Positions 45,010-56,077 of a stretch of DNA of 64,000 nucleotides are shown piece after piece. Positions within the stretch are counted from its first letter, which is position 1. Every line of letters begins with the position of its first letter. The position numbers were made by a program, and so were the translations under genes. Under the pieces are notes generated by a model. It searched no databases and was not told where the DNA came from. It saw only the letters and a program-made list of their open reading frames with translations. The stretch is from G963691835 sp963691835 (GTDB taxonomy: Bacteria; Pseudomonadota; Alphaproteobacteria; Thalassobaculales; Thalassobaculaceae), in contig OY829383.1 in NCBI GenBank assembly GCA_963691835.1, forward strand, positions 3,100,001 to 3,164,000, given 5' to 3'.

Positions 45010-46598
45010 CCGAACAGATCCTCTTGGGCCGTTTTCGGGGCTGGCGCGCGTTTTCGCCGCGGCGTGGTTGGGCCCTTGGCCGTCTCTGATGGCGTGTCAG
45101 CGCCGCCGAGGGTTGCCGACTTCACGCCGTCTGCGAACCGGAGGGACACCTCGGCACCCTCCAGCGCATCGGCTGCCTTGGTGAGGGCATGTCCGTCACT
45201 GCCGGTAACCAAGACGAAGCCGCGTTCCAGCGTCCGGGTGAAAGACGAGGCCTCCAACAAACGGTTAAGACCCGCCAGCCGGTCCTCTGCCCGGGCCAGC
45301 CGATCGACAGTGGATCGCTCAAGGCGTGCGGAAGCTGTCTCTATGCCACGTCCGCCCTCTGCCAGCCGCCGATACAGACCATCGGGCCGCAGTGAGCGGG
45401 AGACGGTGTCTAAGGTGCGTCGTGCTTCGGAGGGGCGGCGCCGAGCCTCCCTGGTCAGTCGGTCGCCCACGAGTTCCAGCCGTTGTGCCAAGTCCGCGAG
45501 AGTTTTTCTGGGGTCCGGCAAGCGTTGTGCGGCCATCTCCACGCGCCGGTCCGCCTGATCCAGCATCCTGTCCGCTGCGCGGTCCAAAGACTCGCTGCGG
45601 TAGTCGAGTGTCTGAGCTTTCGTTTCCAGCAGTCTTTCCGGCTCGGGCAACCCTCTGGCGAGGCCTCGAAGCGTTGTCTCCTGGTGCGCGATAAGGCGGC
45701 GGACACCGTTGAAGAGACGCACCCCATCGTCCATCACCTGCGCCAGAAGGTCTTCCCGGACCGGCACCGCCATCTCTGCCGCCGCCGTTGGCGTGGGCGC
45801 CCGTCGGTCGGACGCGAAATCAATCAGAGTCGTATCGGTCTCATGTCCCACGGCGGAAATCAGCGGGATCGGACTGGCGGCCGCCGCGCGGACCACTTCC
45901 TCTTCGTTGAATGCCCAAAGATCCTCCAGCGAACCGCCACCCCTGGCGACGATCAGAACGTCGGGCCGGGGGAGTGGGCCATCGGGAGCAAGACGTCCGA
46001 ATCCTTCAATGGCGGCGGCGATCTGGTCCTTCGCGCCCTCCCCTTGAACCAGCACCGGCCACACCAGGACGTGACGTGGGAAGCGGTCCGCCAACCGGTG
46101 CAGGATGTCCCGGATGACAGCGCCGGTCGGAGAGGTAACAACACCGATGACCGACGGCAGGAACGGCAGGGGACGCTTGTGATCGGCGTCGAAAAGACCT
46201 TCCGCCGCCAGGCGTTTCCGCCGGTCTTCCAGCAGCTTCAGCAGGGCCCCTTCGCCCGCCAACTCCATGCTTTCGATGACCATCTGATACTTGGAGCGGC
46301 CCGGATAGGTGGTCAGCCGCCCAATCGCGATCACCTCCATGCCGTCCTCGGGGCGGATCGTGAGTTTCTGAGCGGCGCCGCGCCAGACCACACCGTCCAG
46401 AACGGCGCTTTCGTCTTTCAGCGTGAGGTATATGTGGCCGGAGGCCGCGCGGTTCGGGCGGGAAATCTCGCCTCGGACCCGCACCCGTCCAAACGCCGAT
46501 TCCACCGTGCGTTTGACCTGCTGGGAGACCTCGGAGACGGAGTATTCCGGAACGTTTCCGCCGGGTGCCGTGGACGCTTCATTCTGACCTTCGAGCAT
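45006..46598 (-). CDS. xseA: Exodeoxyribonuclease VII large subunit
   Basis: 530 residues. An N-terminal OB fold (YSVSEVSQQVKRTVESAF, then VRGEISRPNRAASGHIYLTLKD) is followed by the catalytic region with GVVTSPTGAVIRDILHR, ARGGGSLEDLWAFNEE and SAVGHETDTTLIDF, and by long coiled coils (about 290-450). It degrades single-stranded DNA together with XseB, which is not in the window. The C-terminus is extended and basic (PRRKRAPAPK). Divergent from purD across about 50 bp. Confidence 0.95.
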   Translation of the reverse strand: MLEGQNEASTAPGGNVPEYSVSEVSQQVKRTVESAFGRVRVRGEISRPNRAASGHIYLTLKDESAVLDGVVWRGAAQKLTIRPEDGMEVIAIGRLTTYPGRSKYQMVIESMELAGEGALLKLLEDRRKRLAAEGLFDADHKRPLPFLPSVIGVVTSPTGAVIRDILHRLADRFPRHVLVWPVLVQGEGAKDQIAAAIEGFGRLAPDGPLPRPDVLIVARGGGSLEDLWAFNEEEVVRAAAASPIPLISAVGHETDTTLIDFASDRRAPTPTAAAEMAVPVREDLLAQVMDDGVRLFNGVRRLIAHQETTLRGLARGLPEPERLLETKAQTLDYRSESLDRAADRMLDQADRRVEMAAQRLPDPRKTLADLAQRLELVGDRLTREARRRPSEARRTLDTVSRSLRPDGLYRRLAEGGRGIETASARLERSTVDRLARAEDRLAGLNRLLEASSFTRTLERGFVLVTGSDGHALTKAADALEGAEVSLRFADGVKSATLGGADTPSETAKGPTTPRRKRAPAPKTAQEDLFG

Positions 46599-46650
46599 GG
46601 GCCGGACTCTATGCTACAAGGCGGTCGTTCGAAAGTCGGGAGGTCGATGG

Positions 46651-47931
46651 ATGCGGGTTCTGGTTGTCGGCGGCGGTGGCCGGGAACATGCGCTTTGCTG
46701 GTCAATCGCAGCATCGCCCTTGTGTGACGAGCTTTACTGTGCGCCCGGCAACGCGGGCATCGCCGATCTTGCGACCTGTGTCGCGATCATGGCCGAGGAC
46801 GTGGACCGGATCGTCGAGTGGTCTGTGTCCAACCGAATCGACTTCGTCGTCGTCGGTCCTGAAGCGCCTTTGGTGGCGGGGCTCGCCGATCGTCTACGGG
46901 CCGCCGGCATTCGGACTTTTGGTCCGAGTGCCGCCGCCGCCCGGCTGGAGGGCTCAAAGGCATTCACCAAGGAGTTCTGCGGGCGCCACAACATCCCCAC
47001 CGCAGCGTTCGGACGGTTCACGGACATGGAGGCCGCGAAGGCCTATGTCCGGGAGAAGGGCGCGCCGATCGTGGTCAAGGCGGACGGGCTTGCCGCCGGC
47101 AAGGGGGTCGTCGTCGCGGCGACAGTCGACGAGGCGCTGTCGGCGCTCGATGTCATGATGGGGGACAAGGCATTCGGTGACGCTGGCGCGGAAGTCGTGA
47201 TCGAGGAATGCCTGATCGGCGAGGAGGCGAGCTTCTTCGCGATCGTCGACGGAGAGACGGCCCTGCCCCTCGCCGGTGCGCAGGATCACAAGCGTGTGGG
47301 TGATGGGGATACGGGCCCGAATACCGGTGGCATGGGAGCCTACTCCCCCGCGCCAATTCTGGACGACGCGATGGCCGAGCGTGTCATGGCAGAAATCATC
47401 CAGCCGACGGTGGACGGTATGAAGGCGGAGGGATGTCCTTTTCAGGGTGTCTTCTATGCGGGCCTGATGATCACGGCGGAAGGGCCGAAACTGATCGAAT
47501 ACAACGTTCGTTTCGGCGACCCGGAGTGCCAGCCGCTGATCATGCGCCTGATGAGCGATCTGCTGCCCATTCTGATCGCGGCGACCGAGGGACAACTGGC
47601 CAATACAAGCCTCCGTTGGCGTGAGGGGTCGGCCTTCTGCGTCGTGATGGCCGCCAACGGTTACCCCGGGTCTTACAAGAAGGGGACCCGGATCAAGGGC
47701 CTGGAGCGCGTGGCTGACCTAGGCGAAGACGTCATCGTCTTCCACGCGGGTACCAGCGCATCCGGCGATCGTCTCTTTTCAACAGGTGGACGCGTTCTGG
47801 GCGTCACAGCCTACGATGCCGATCCGGCGACCGCGCGCAACAAAGCCTATGAAGCCATTGACCTGATCGACTGGCCTGAGGGCTTCTGCCGCCGGGACAT
47901 CGGGCTTCGCGCGATCGGCCGGGATGCCTGA
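46651..47931 (+). CDS. purD: Phosphoribosylamine-glycine ligase
   Basis: Purine biosynthesis enzyme joining glycine to phosphoribosylamine with ATP; 426 residues. Begins with MRVLVVGGGGREHALCW after GGGAGG; the ATP-grasp motifs APIVVKADGLAAGKGVVVA, HKRVGDGDTGPNTGGMGAYSPAP and EYNVRFGDPECQ are complete. The frame opens at 46597, but that overlaps the xseA start and the ATG at 46651 is the family start. Confidence 0.96.
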   Translation: MRVLVVGGGGREHALCWSIAASPLCDELYCAPGNAGIADLATCVAIMAEDVDRIVEWSVSNRIDFVVVGPEAPLVAGLADRLRAAGIRTFGPSAAAARLEGSKAFTKEFCGRHNIPTAAFGRFTDMEAAKAYVREKGAPIVVKADGLAAGKGVVVAATVDEALSALDVMMGDKAFGDAGAEVVIEECLIGEEASFFAIVDGETALPLAGAQDHKRVGDGDTGPNTGGMGAYSPAPILDDAMAERVMAEIIQPTVDGMKAEGCPFQGVFYAGLMITAEGPKLIEYNVRFGDPECQPLIMRLMSDLLPILIAATEGQLANTSLRWREGSAFCVVMAANGYPGSYKKGTRIKGLERVADLGEDVIVFHAGTSASGDRLFSTGGRVLGVTAYDADPATARNKAYEAIDLIDWPEGFCRRDIGLRAIGRDA

Positions 47932-47954
47932 TACGCCGGGGCGAATACGCGGGG

Positions 47955-48344
47955 CTACTTCTTCATCGCGCGGGTAATCGCTCCCCAATCAAAACCGACA
48001 ACACGGCCTCTTGGCAGCCCCTTGGGAAGTTCGGTGCTGGTGGTCGCGCCACCGATCAGGACGCCGATCATGGGCTTTCCAAGATCATCCGCGATCCGGA
48101 TTTCCTCCAGCAAGGCGCGACAGTTTGCCGCTCTAGGGGTTACAAGAACGATTACTTTCTCTGCCTCGGCCAGCGTCCCCCTCAAGAGTGACGCTCTCTG
48201 CGTTTCTGCCACGGGACGCATCGGGGATGTGCTTTGCACCTTGATCGCGTTTTTCGTTTTTGAGCACTCGGTTAGGAATGACCGGGCGGAGTCCTTGGAC
48301 AACTCAGTGTCGAAAATCAAATGTGTCTTCAGCTCGGTTGTCAT
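47955..48344 (-). CDS. TIR-like (ThsB/DUF1863-type) domain protein
   Basis: 129 residues made up almost wholly of a TIR-like fold. The C-terminal half (LAEAEKVIVLVTPRAANCRALLEEI, then ADDLGKPMIGVLIGG and GRVVGFDWGAITRAM) follows the pattern of DUF1863 proteins, the family of Thoeris ThsB, which make a cyclic ADP-ribose signal on phage infection. No ThsA effector or other defence gene lies beside it; the neighbours are purD and an EAL protein. The upstream region is AT-rich. It could equally be a non-defence TIR-like protein, since the assignment is by pattern only. Confidence 0.65.
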   Translation of the reverse strand: MTTELKTHLIFDTELSKDSARSFLTECSKTKNAIKVQSTSPMRPVAETQRASLLRGTLAEAEKVIVLVTPRAANCRALLEEIRIADDLGKPMIGVLIGGATTSTELPKGLPRGRVVGFDWGAITRAMKK

Positions 48345-48487
48345 GCGGCGATCCGTGTCGATATCGATCCTATAGCCTTGAAAGGTTTCTCATTGCGTAC
48401 ATTCTGTAACAAGACAATAACGCTAATTGCTTGATCAAATTTACTACCTGTTAACGATTTTCTTGCCATGTCTGTTGTTCATAACCA

Positions 48488-50377
48488 GTGAGGAAGGGTG
48501 GAAACCCAGTGCTGGAGAAGCTTTATCGCCGACGGCAAGCGGATTGCGGTCCGGCCTTGATGTCGCCGGACGCCAGGTCATTCTTGTCGGCGATCGATCG
48601 GGAATTGAGCTACGCCTTCCAGCCGATTGTTCACCTGGAAACGGGTCTGACGCACGGCCATGAGGCGCTTGTCCGGGGCCATGAGAGGCTGGGTCTCAAG
48701 AGCATTCACGACATTTTTCGCCTGATCGATCAGCACGATATCGTGGCCGAGGCGGAGCTCGTTCTGATGCAGAAGTCTGTCCGGACGTTCATGCGGATCG
48801 AGGGGCATGAGGCGACCCGACTATTCTTCAATCTCAACCCCTACCGGCTCAGCACGGTTGCCAGCCTGGTTCCTGAAATGGGCCAGATTCTCGAAGCCCA
48901 CAAGATGGATATCTCGCGGGTCTCCTTCGAGTTGTCAGAGTTCGCGGATCTGCCGCCGGAAGAGGAGACGGCGGAGGCTATCAACGGTTTTCGGGAAGGG
49001 GGGCTGCGCATCGCCTTGGACGATTTCGGCCAGGGTTACTCCCGTCTCAAGCTTCTGCACGAACACGCTGTGGACTACGTGAAGTTCGACAGATTCTTCA
49101 CAAATGACGTAACGCGTGACCCGAAACGGCGCCTTTTCCTGACGTCGATGATCGACATGTTGAAGGCGCTTGGGATCACAATGGTCGCCGAGGGAATTGA
49201 GACCGAGGACGATCTGCGAACCTGCCGTGACCTCGGCTTCGACATGGCGCAGGGCTACTTCATTCAGCGGCCGACGACCGAGACAGATGCGTTATCCCGT
49301 CACTACGAGGTTGTTGTCGGTGCGCGGCATCGGGATCGACGCCGGCGGACAAACAACGACCGGATGCTTCGGGATATGGTCGATGTTGTACCGGAGATCG
49401 AGATCACGGCAGATATGGACAGCGTCTTTGACCGCTTCCGGAAGAGCCGGGCCCACTCGATCTTTCCGGTGGTCGACGAGTTGTCCCGGCCCATGGGGAT
49501 CATCCGGGATGCCGATCTCAAGCGGTATGTGTTCTCGCCGTTCGGGAAGGATCTCATCGCCAACAAGACATATGGCAAAAGACTGGTGGACCTGGTTCGG
49601 GAGATCCCGGTCGCTGACGTGAAAACGCCGATCGACAAGGTCCTACAGATCTACTCAGCCGATCCCTCGCAGAACGGCGTTCTGATCGTGGACGACGCCA
49701 AGTATCTCGGCTTCTTGAGTGCGACGGATTTGCTGAAGGCGTTGAACGATCAGAATGTCGCCGTCGCGCGTGATCAGAACCCACTGACGAAGTTACCCGG
49801 CAATACAAGCGTGTTCGAGACCGTATCCGATGCTCTCGATGACGTCGGCTCAGATTGGGCGATGGCCTATCTCGACTTGGATCAGTTCAAGCCCTTTAAC
49901 GACACCTACGGTTTCCGGAATGGGGATCGGGTGATCCTGATGTTCGCCGACATCCTCAGACAGGTGATGACCGGCACGGACGCCTTTATTGGCCATATCG
50001 GCGGCGACGATTTCTTCGTAAGCCGAAAGAACCAGGACTTTGAAGGATTTGTCGAGACGATCGGCGAGATTCGAACCCGGTTCGCCGAGGATGTGGTTAG
50101 CTTCTACGATGAGGAAGCCCGGCGGTCCGGCTACATCATGGCGGAAGGGCGCGATGGGGTCAGACGCGCCTTTGGAATGTTGACCGCACGGGCCGGCGTC
50201 GTTGGACTGGAAGCGGGACGGACGCCGGGGGCGACCAACATTGACCAAGTCACCTCGGAGTTCGCACGCCTAAAGGACGAGTCCAAGCGTCTGAGAGGCC
50301 TTGCCACGAAGCAGTTTCCGAAAGACCCGGCCAGCCTTTTTTCCGAAGGCCCAAAGCCGGAAAACATCAAGAACTGA
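48488..50377 (+). CDS. EAL-CBS-GGDEF cyclic-di-GMP signalling protein
   Basis: 629 residues, cytoplasmic. The EAL domain (about 35-290) is intact for phosphodiesterase activity: EALVRG at 59, FNLNP, FELSEF, ALDDFGQGYS, VKFDR and VAEGIE. A CBS pair (about 310-440, HSIFPVVDELSRPMGIIRD, then NGVLIVDDAKYLGFLS) should bind a nucleotide. The C-terminal GGDEF domain has GGDDF near residue 504, so cyclase activity is doubtful and no RxxD inhibitory site is seen. Start unclear: GTG 48488, GTG 48509 or ATG 48560. Confidence 0.87.
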   Translation: MRKGGNPVLEKLYRRRQADCGPALMSPDARSFLSAIDRELSYAFQPIVHLETGLTHGHEALVRGHERLGLKSIHDIFRLIDQHDIVAEAELVLMQKSVRTFMRIEGHEATRLFFNLNPYRLSTVASLVPEMGQILEAHKMDISRVSFELSEFADLPPEEETAEAINGFREGGLRIALDDFGQGYSRLKLLHEHAVDYVKFDRFFTNDVTRDPKRRLFLTSMIDMLKALGITMVAEGIETEDDLRTCRDLGFDMAQGYFIQRPTTETDALSRHYEVVVGARHRDRRRRTNNDRMLRDMVDVVPEIEITADMDSVFDRFRKSRAHSIFPVVDELSRPMGIIRDADLKRYVFSPFGKDLIANKTYGKRLVDLVREIPVADVKTPIDKVLQIYSADPSQNGVLIVDDAKYLGFLSATDLLKALNDQNVAVARDQNPLTKLPGNTSVFETVSDALDDVGSDWAMAYLDLDQFKPFNDTYGFRNGDRVILMFADILRQVMTGTDAFIGHIGGDDFFVSRKNQDFEGFVETIGEIRTRFAEDVVSFYDEEARRSGYIMAEGRDGVRRAFGMLTARAGVVGLEAGRTPGATNIDQVTSEFARLKDESKRLRGLATKQFPKDPASLFSEGPKPENIKN

Positions 50378-50387
50378 CGGAGACGGG

Positions 50388-50861
50388 TCACCCGTTCATC
50401 GGGAACATGACGCAACTCGTTGTGCCGTGGGCGATGAGCTTTCCGTTGAGATCCGTCAGTCTCGCTTCGGCGGTCGCGGTGGTGCGGCCGAAATGAATCA
50501 CCGTTCCGATGGCACGGACCAGACCAGTGTGACCGAACATCGGCCGGATGTAGTTCACCTTGATCTCAAGCGTCGTGTAGGCGAGGCCCGCCGGGAGCTT
50601 TGTGTGGACTGAGCATCCAAGCGCGCTGTCCAGGATCGTCGCCGCCCAACCGCCGTGAACCGTGCCGAGTGGGTTGTAGTAAGCTTCGGTTGGTTCCCCC
50701 TCGAAGACAGCCCGGCCATCATCGACCTCCACAAGCCTGAAATTCATGCTTCCACCGATGGTCGGCTGCGGCCATTCCCCGTTCATGATCCGCTTGAGTT
50801 GTTCAAGTCCGGTCAGCGCGGAGATCTCGTCCAGGGGCAAGGTACCGTGGTCTTTGGTCAT
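50388..50861 (-). CDS. PaaI-family thioesterase
   Basis: 157 residues from the ATG of MTKDHGTLPLDE at 50861. The hotdog fold with YNPLGTVHGGWAATILDSALG, the PaaI signature, and a C-terminal ARLTDLNGKLIAHGTTSCVMF are present. Hydrolyses aromatic or other acyl-CoA thioesters. It converges with the EAL gene with only 10 bp between the ends. Confidence 0.88.
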   Translation of the reverse strand: MTKDHGTLPLDEISALTGLEQLKRIMNGEWPQPTIGGSMNFRLVEVDDGRAVFEGEPTEAYYNPLGTVHGGWAATILDSALGCSVHTKLPAGLAYTTLEIKVNYIRPMFGHTGLVRAIGTVIHFGRTTATAEARLTDLNGKLIAHGTTSCVMFPMNG

Positions 50862-50976
50862 GATGGTGTGCGTCTCGTGGTGTTTTCCGGAGTGGAGATA
50901 TAGCGCTGCTCTTGGCAAGGGGCAGTGCCGGTTGGGCGTTTGTCTCGTTCCGCCGATCGCCAGCCACACCTCTCAG

Positions 50977-51687
50977 CTACAGTGTTGAATCCCGAAAGGC
51001 CAACATATGGAACCGGGCCTGCCCTGGCGGGTAGCGATAAGCTTGCCCAACCGGGCACGCGGCCCGGGCAAGGCATGCTGAGGTCAGGCACGCCTCTCCC
51101 TCTGCCGTGTTCAGATGGGCCCGGCATCCGGGCACATCGTAGTCGGCCAACGCCGAGCCGGGCCATTGATGAAAGGCTGAGACCGGGCAGGTGCCAAGAC
51201 ATGGCCGATCGACGCAGCTCTCACAGGGGGACCGGCCCTCTTTGTCCGGTATTGAGATATCCAGGGTGTCAGCAAACAGAAAGGCTGCGCGATAGCCGTG
51301 CCAGAAGCCGTATTCCGCATGAATCAAAGGGCCGAGGGGAGAGGGGTATACCGGCTCCACCCGCATCGCCCACTGCTGAAACGGCAGATAGGGTGGTCCG
51401 TCGGACGGCATGACCAAACCCGCGCCAACCCCCTCCGCGATGGGTGCGAGCGCCGTTCGAACCCATTGGTCTAGGGGATCCGGACCCGGCATCCGTCCGG
51501 CTTCGAATGCACGCCACATGGCTCCGCCCACGTGTCCGACGAGGATGACGGTTTGCGCCGGGCGCCCGTCAGGAAGGCTCGGTGCCGTATCGTCGGCAGC
51601 GTCAGGATGAAACGCGCCCCGGACTACCAATCCTAGGGGGCTTAGTTGCCTTTGCACTATTGTTTCAATTCGCGCAGTGGCCGACAT
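50977..51687 (-). CDS. 4Fe-4S ferredoxin-type protein of unknown function
   Basis: 236 residues. The C-terminal third has two Cys clusters: CESCVDRPCLGTCP, resembling the 4Fe-4S segment of QueG-like proteins, and CLTSACLARAACPVG. The N-terminal part (about 30-150, VILVGHVGGAMWRAFEA and others) is an unassigned domain. It is an electron carrier or oxidoreductase by inference only. Divergent from the GlxA-type regulator with a 138 bp gap, so the regulator may control it. Confidence 0.78.
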   Translation of the reverse strand: MSATARIETIVQRQLSPLGLVVRGAFHPDAADDTAPSLPDGRPAQTVILVGHVGGAMWRAFEAGRMPGPDPLDQWVRTALAPIAEGVGAGLVMPSDGPPYLPFQQWAMRVEPVYPSPLGPLIHAEYGFWHGYRAAFLFADTLDISIPDKEGRSPCESCVDRPCLGTCPVSAFHQWPGSALADYDVPGCRAHLNTAEGEACLTSACLARAACPVGQAYRYPPGQARFHMLAFRDSTL

Positions 51688-51825
51688 GTCGTCTTACTTT
51701 CATTTCATTGTTGACTTTCCGTTACCGAGAGTTCGAGGTGATCATCTGTCGTCTAACCGACCATTCATCCGGGTAGTTTCGTCGGTCTCGAACCATCCGG
51801 CCTTTTTGGGAGCGAGCATACGGGA

Positions 51826-52835
51826 ATGTTCGACGATCCGACCGAGGCCCCCTTGCGGGTCGACTTTATCCTCGTCCCTCAGTTCTCCATGATGGCGTTC
51901 ACCTCTGCGGTGGAACCGCTGCGGGTGGCCAACCGCCTCGTGGACCGAACCCTCTATGAGTGGCGGATTCTAAGCATCGATGGCTCACCGGTAGAGGCGA
52001 GCAACGGCATCCGTGTGGTCACGGCGGGGTCCATCGCCGACATTGACCGCACAAAGGTCGTGGCCGTCGTCTCGGGCATTGATGTGCGGCGGTTTGAAGA
52101 CGATCGTCTTTTCGGATGCCTCCGCCGTTTGTCCCGACAAGGAACTGTTGTCGGCGCGCTTTGCACCGGTGCGCATCTCTTGGCGCGTGCCGGGCTTCTC
52201 GATGGGCGGCGCTGTACCATTCATTGGGAGAACTTGGGCGGCTTCTCCGAGGAGTTCCCGCATATCGAGGTTTCCTCCGATCTTTATGAGATCGACAAGG
52301 ACCGGTTCACCTGCTCGGGCGGAACGGCCTCGTTGGACATGATGCTCCACCTCATTGGGCGCCAGCATGGAAACCAGCTCGCCAACGATGTGTCGGAGCA
52401 GTTCATTCACGACCGGATCCGGGAGCCGCACGATCACCAGCGGATGGAACTGCGGACCCGGCTTGGGGTCAGTCATCCGAAGCTGATTGCCGTTATCGGC
52501 GAGATGGAGGCCAACCTCGAAGAGCCGCTGTCACAGACCGATCTCGCAGAGCGGCGCAACTCTCCACCCGGCAGTTGGAGCGTCTGTTCCGGAAGTACCT
52601 CGGCAGCACCCCGACGCGCTACTACCTCAATTTGAGGCTCCAGCGCGCGCGGCAATTGCTCTCCCAGACCAGCATGTCGATCCTATCCGTGGCACTCGCC
52701 TGCGGGTTCGTGTCGGCGAGCCACTTCTCGAAGTGTTACCGGGAGTGCTTTGGGCGCACGCCGAGAACGGAACGCGCCGCCCGTCCCGAAGGGGCCGCTC
52801 CGATCTCTCCAATCCGGAACATGGCGGTCGGCTGA
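51826..52835 (+). pseudogene. GlxA-family (DJ-1/PfpI plus AraC HTH) regulator with a frameshift
   Basis: The DJ-1/PfpI-like domain (about 1-210, with GALCTGAHLLARAGLLDGRR) reads in one frame from ATG 51826. Near 52549-52556 the frame breaks: the sequence after EEPLSQTDLAER becomes nonsense, while the AraC-type HTH (QLERLFRKYLGSTP, then SVALACGFVSASHFSKCYRE and GRTPR) continues in the next frame to 52835. One missing G in GAGCGGCGCAAC explains it. If real, the DNA-binding domain is lost; if an assembly error, the protein is about 336 residues. Members regulate amine or glycine-betaine catabolism. Confidence 0.85.
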
Positions 52836-52866
52836 CTCCTGACATCGACACCAATCCCCAAAGAAA

Positions 52867-52896
52867 AGAGCCCGGCGCATCTCTGTGCCGGGCTCT
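52867..52896 (-). terminator. Intrinsic terminator for the minus-strand ABC ATPase gene
   Basis: Thirteen-pair stem (AGAGCCCGGCGCA with TGTGCCGGGCTCT, one G-U pair) around loop TCTC. Read on the minus strand it is followed by TTTTCTTT, so it terminates the ABC gene that ends at 52920. On the plus strand the tail is weaker but may also end the GlxA-type gene. Confidence 0.8.
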
Positions 52897-52919
52897 CTCG
52901 TTGTTGGACTGTCGGGGTC

Positions 52920-54803
<1,884 letters not shown>

Positions 54804-54945
54804 CGACGTCGTCTCCACGTGACTGCCAACCATTGAAGCCTAGCGCGGTTGTTGTTCGTTTTGCGCGCTTCCGCATCATGTCAACTCACCGCAACCAAAT
54901 CCACAGTCAAACAGCGCTTTTCGCGATCCGGGAACGGGGACTAGC

Positions 54946-55686
54946 ATGATGCGGTGTCCCGTCCGGGGCATTTCGAACCAGATTCAGGGGCGGATCGTGC
55001 CGACTTCTCCGTTTTGGCTGGGCGTCAAGGACGCGTTCGGTCCGCCGGTACCCATCATCTTCTCGACCATGCTGGGCTTCGGCTCCTTTGCGCAGTCTTT
55101 GGGATACGGGCATCTGGAGGCGGTGCTGTCGAGTGTCCTGGTCTGGGCATTGCCGGGCCAGGTCGTCATGTCCGATCTCTGGTCTTCCGGGGCGGGGTGG
55201 GTGACCATCCTCGCCGCCGGATCGCTGGCGAGTCTCAGATTTCTGCCGATGGCCACCGCATTGGTCGCGACATTCAAGGACGGCACGAAAAGCCGGCTTT
55301 GGTTGCTGTGGGTTGGCCACACGATGAGTGCCAATACGTGGCCGTTCGGAATGGCGGCCGCCAAACGGTTCGAGCCCAGGGGCCGACTCCTCTACTACAC
55401 GGCCCTGTCTGGCACCTCTCTTACGTTCGGCGCCTTGGGTACGGCGATCGGTTACAAAGCCGCGAATGTTCTTCCGCCGGATATCGTCATCGCTCTGGTG
55501 TTCATGAACCCGTTGTTCCTTGGGATCGCTTTCGCTGCCGTTCGGGAGCCGGCTTATCTGATCTCGATTCTCGTGGCCGTCGTCGCCGGACCAATTCTGC
55601 ACATTGTTGATCCGGACATGGGGCTTCTCGTGACGGGCGTATTGGCGGGGACAGCCGGGTTTCTTCTCGGCAGACGGCGATCATGA
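54946..55686 (+). CDS. azlC: AzlC-family branched-chain amino acid exporter subunit
   Basis: 246 residues with about seven hydrophobic segments; WLGVKDAFGPPVPIIFSTMLGFGSFAQSLGYGH opens the AzlC core. Works with the AzlD partner encoded next. Its stop overlaps the azlD start (ATGA). GGGGAC precedes the ATG. The first 20 residues are poorly supported; a GTG at 54997 is an alternative. Confidence 0.9.
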   Translation: MMRCPVRGISNQIQGRIVPTSPFWLGVKDAFGPPVPIIFSTMLGFGSFAQSLGYGHLEAVLSSVLVWALPGQVVMSDLWSSGAGWVTILAAGSLASLRFLPMATALVATFKDGTKSRLWLLWVGHTMSANTWPFGMAAAKRFEPRGRLLYYTALSGTSLTFGALGTAIGYKAANVLPPDIVIALVFMNPLFLGIAFAAVREPAYLISILVAVVAGPILHIVDPDMGLLVTGVLAGTAGFLLGRRRS

Positions 55687-56009
55687 CGGAAACCATGTTC
55701 CTTGTGCTGGCCGGGGCCGCCGTCACCTATGTCTGGCGGGGTTTAGGTGTTTTGCTGGCCACGAGAATCGACGCGGACGGGGCGATCGCACAATGGGTGG
55801 GCTGTGTCTCCTATGCTCTGCTTGCCGCCCTGATCTCCCGTATGATCATCCTGCCGACCGGGGATTTTGCGGAGACATCCCTGCTTTCGAGACTGGCGGC
55901 CGTCGCTGTCGGCGTCGCTCTGGTCCTCGTTCTGCGCCGCAATCTTCTCTGGCCGGTGATGGCTGGAACCGCCGTTTTTTGGGGGATGGAGCGTGTTCTC
56001 GGATCGTGA
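55683..56009 (+). CDS. azlD: AzlD-family small membrane subunit
   Basis: 108 residues, three to four membrane segments, with AAVTYVWRGLGVLLA and WVGCVSYALLAALISRMI matching AzlD. Translationally coupled to azlC; the pair is thought to export branched-chain amino acids. Confidence 0.88.
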   Translation: MTETMFLVLAGAAVTYVWRGLGVLLATRIDADGAIAQWVGCVSYALLAALISRMIILPTGDFAETSLLSRLAAVAVGVALVLVLRRNLLWPVMAGTAVFWGMERVLGS

Positions 56010-56077
56010 AAGGTGATGTGTCAAATCAAGTGTGGCTTCGGTTTGCCGGAAGCCTTCCGGCGGTGGTATAAAGCCAA

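Noticed and set aside
47955..48344. A complete Thoeris defence system
   Set aside because: Only a ThsB-like protein is present; no ThsA or other effector gene lies on either side.
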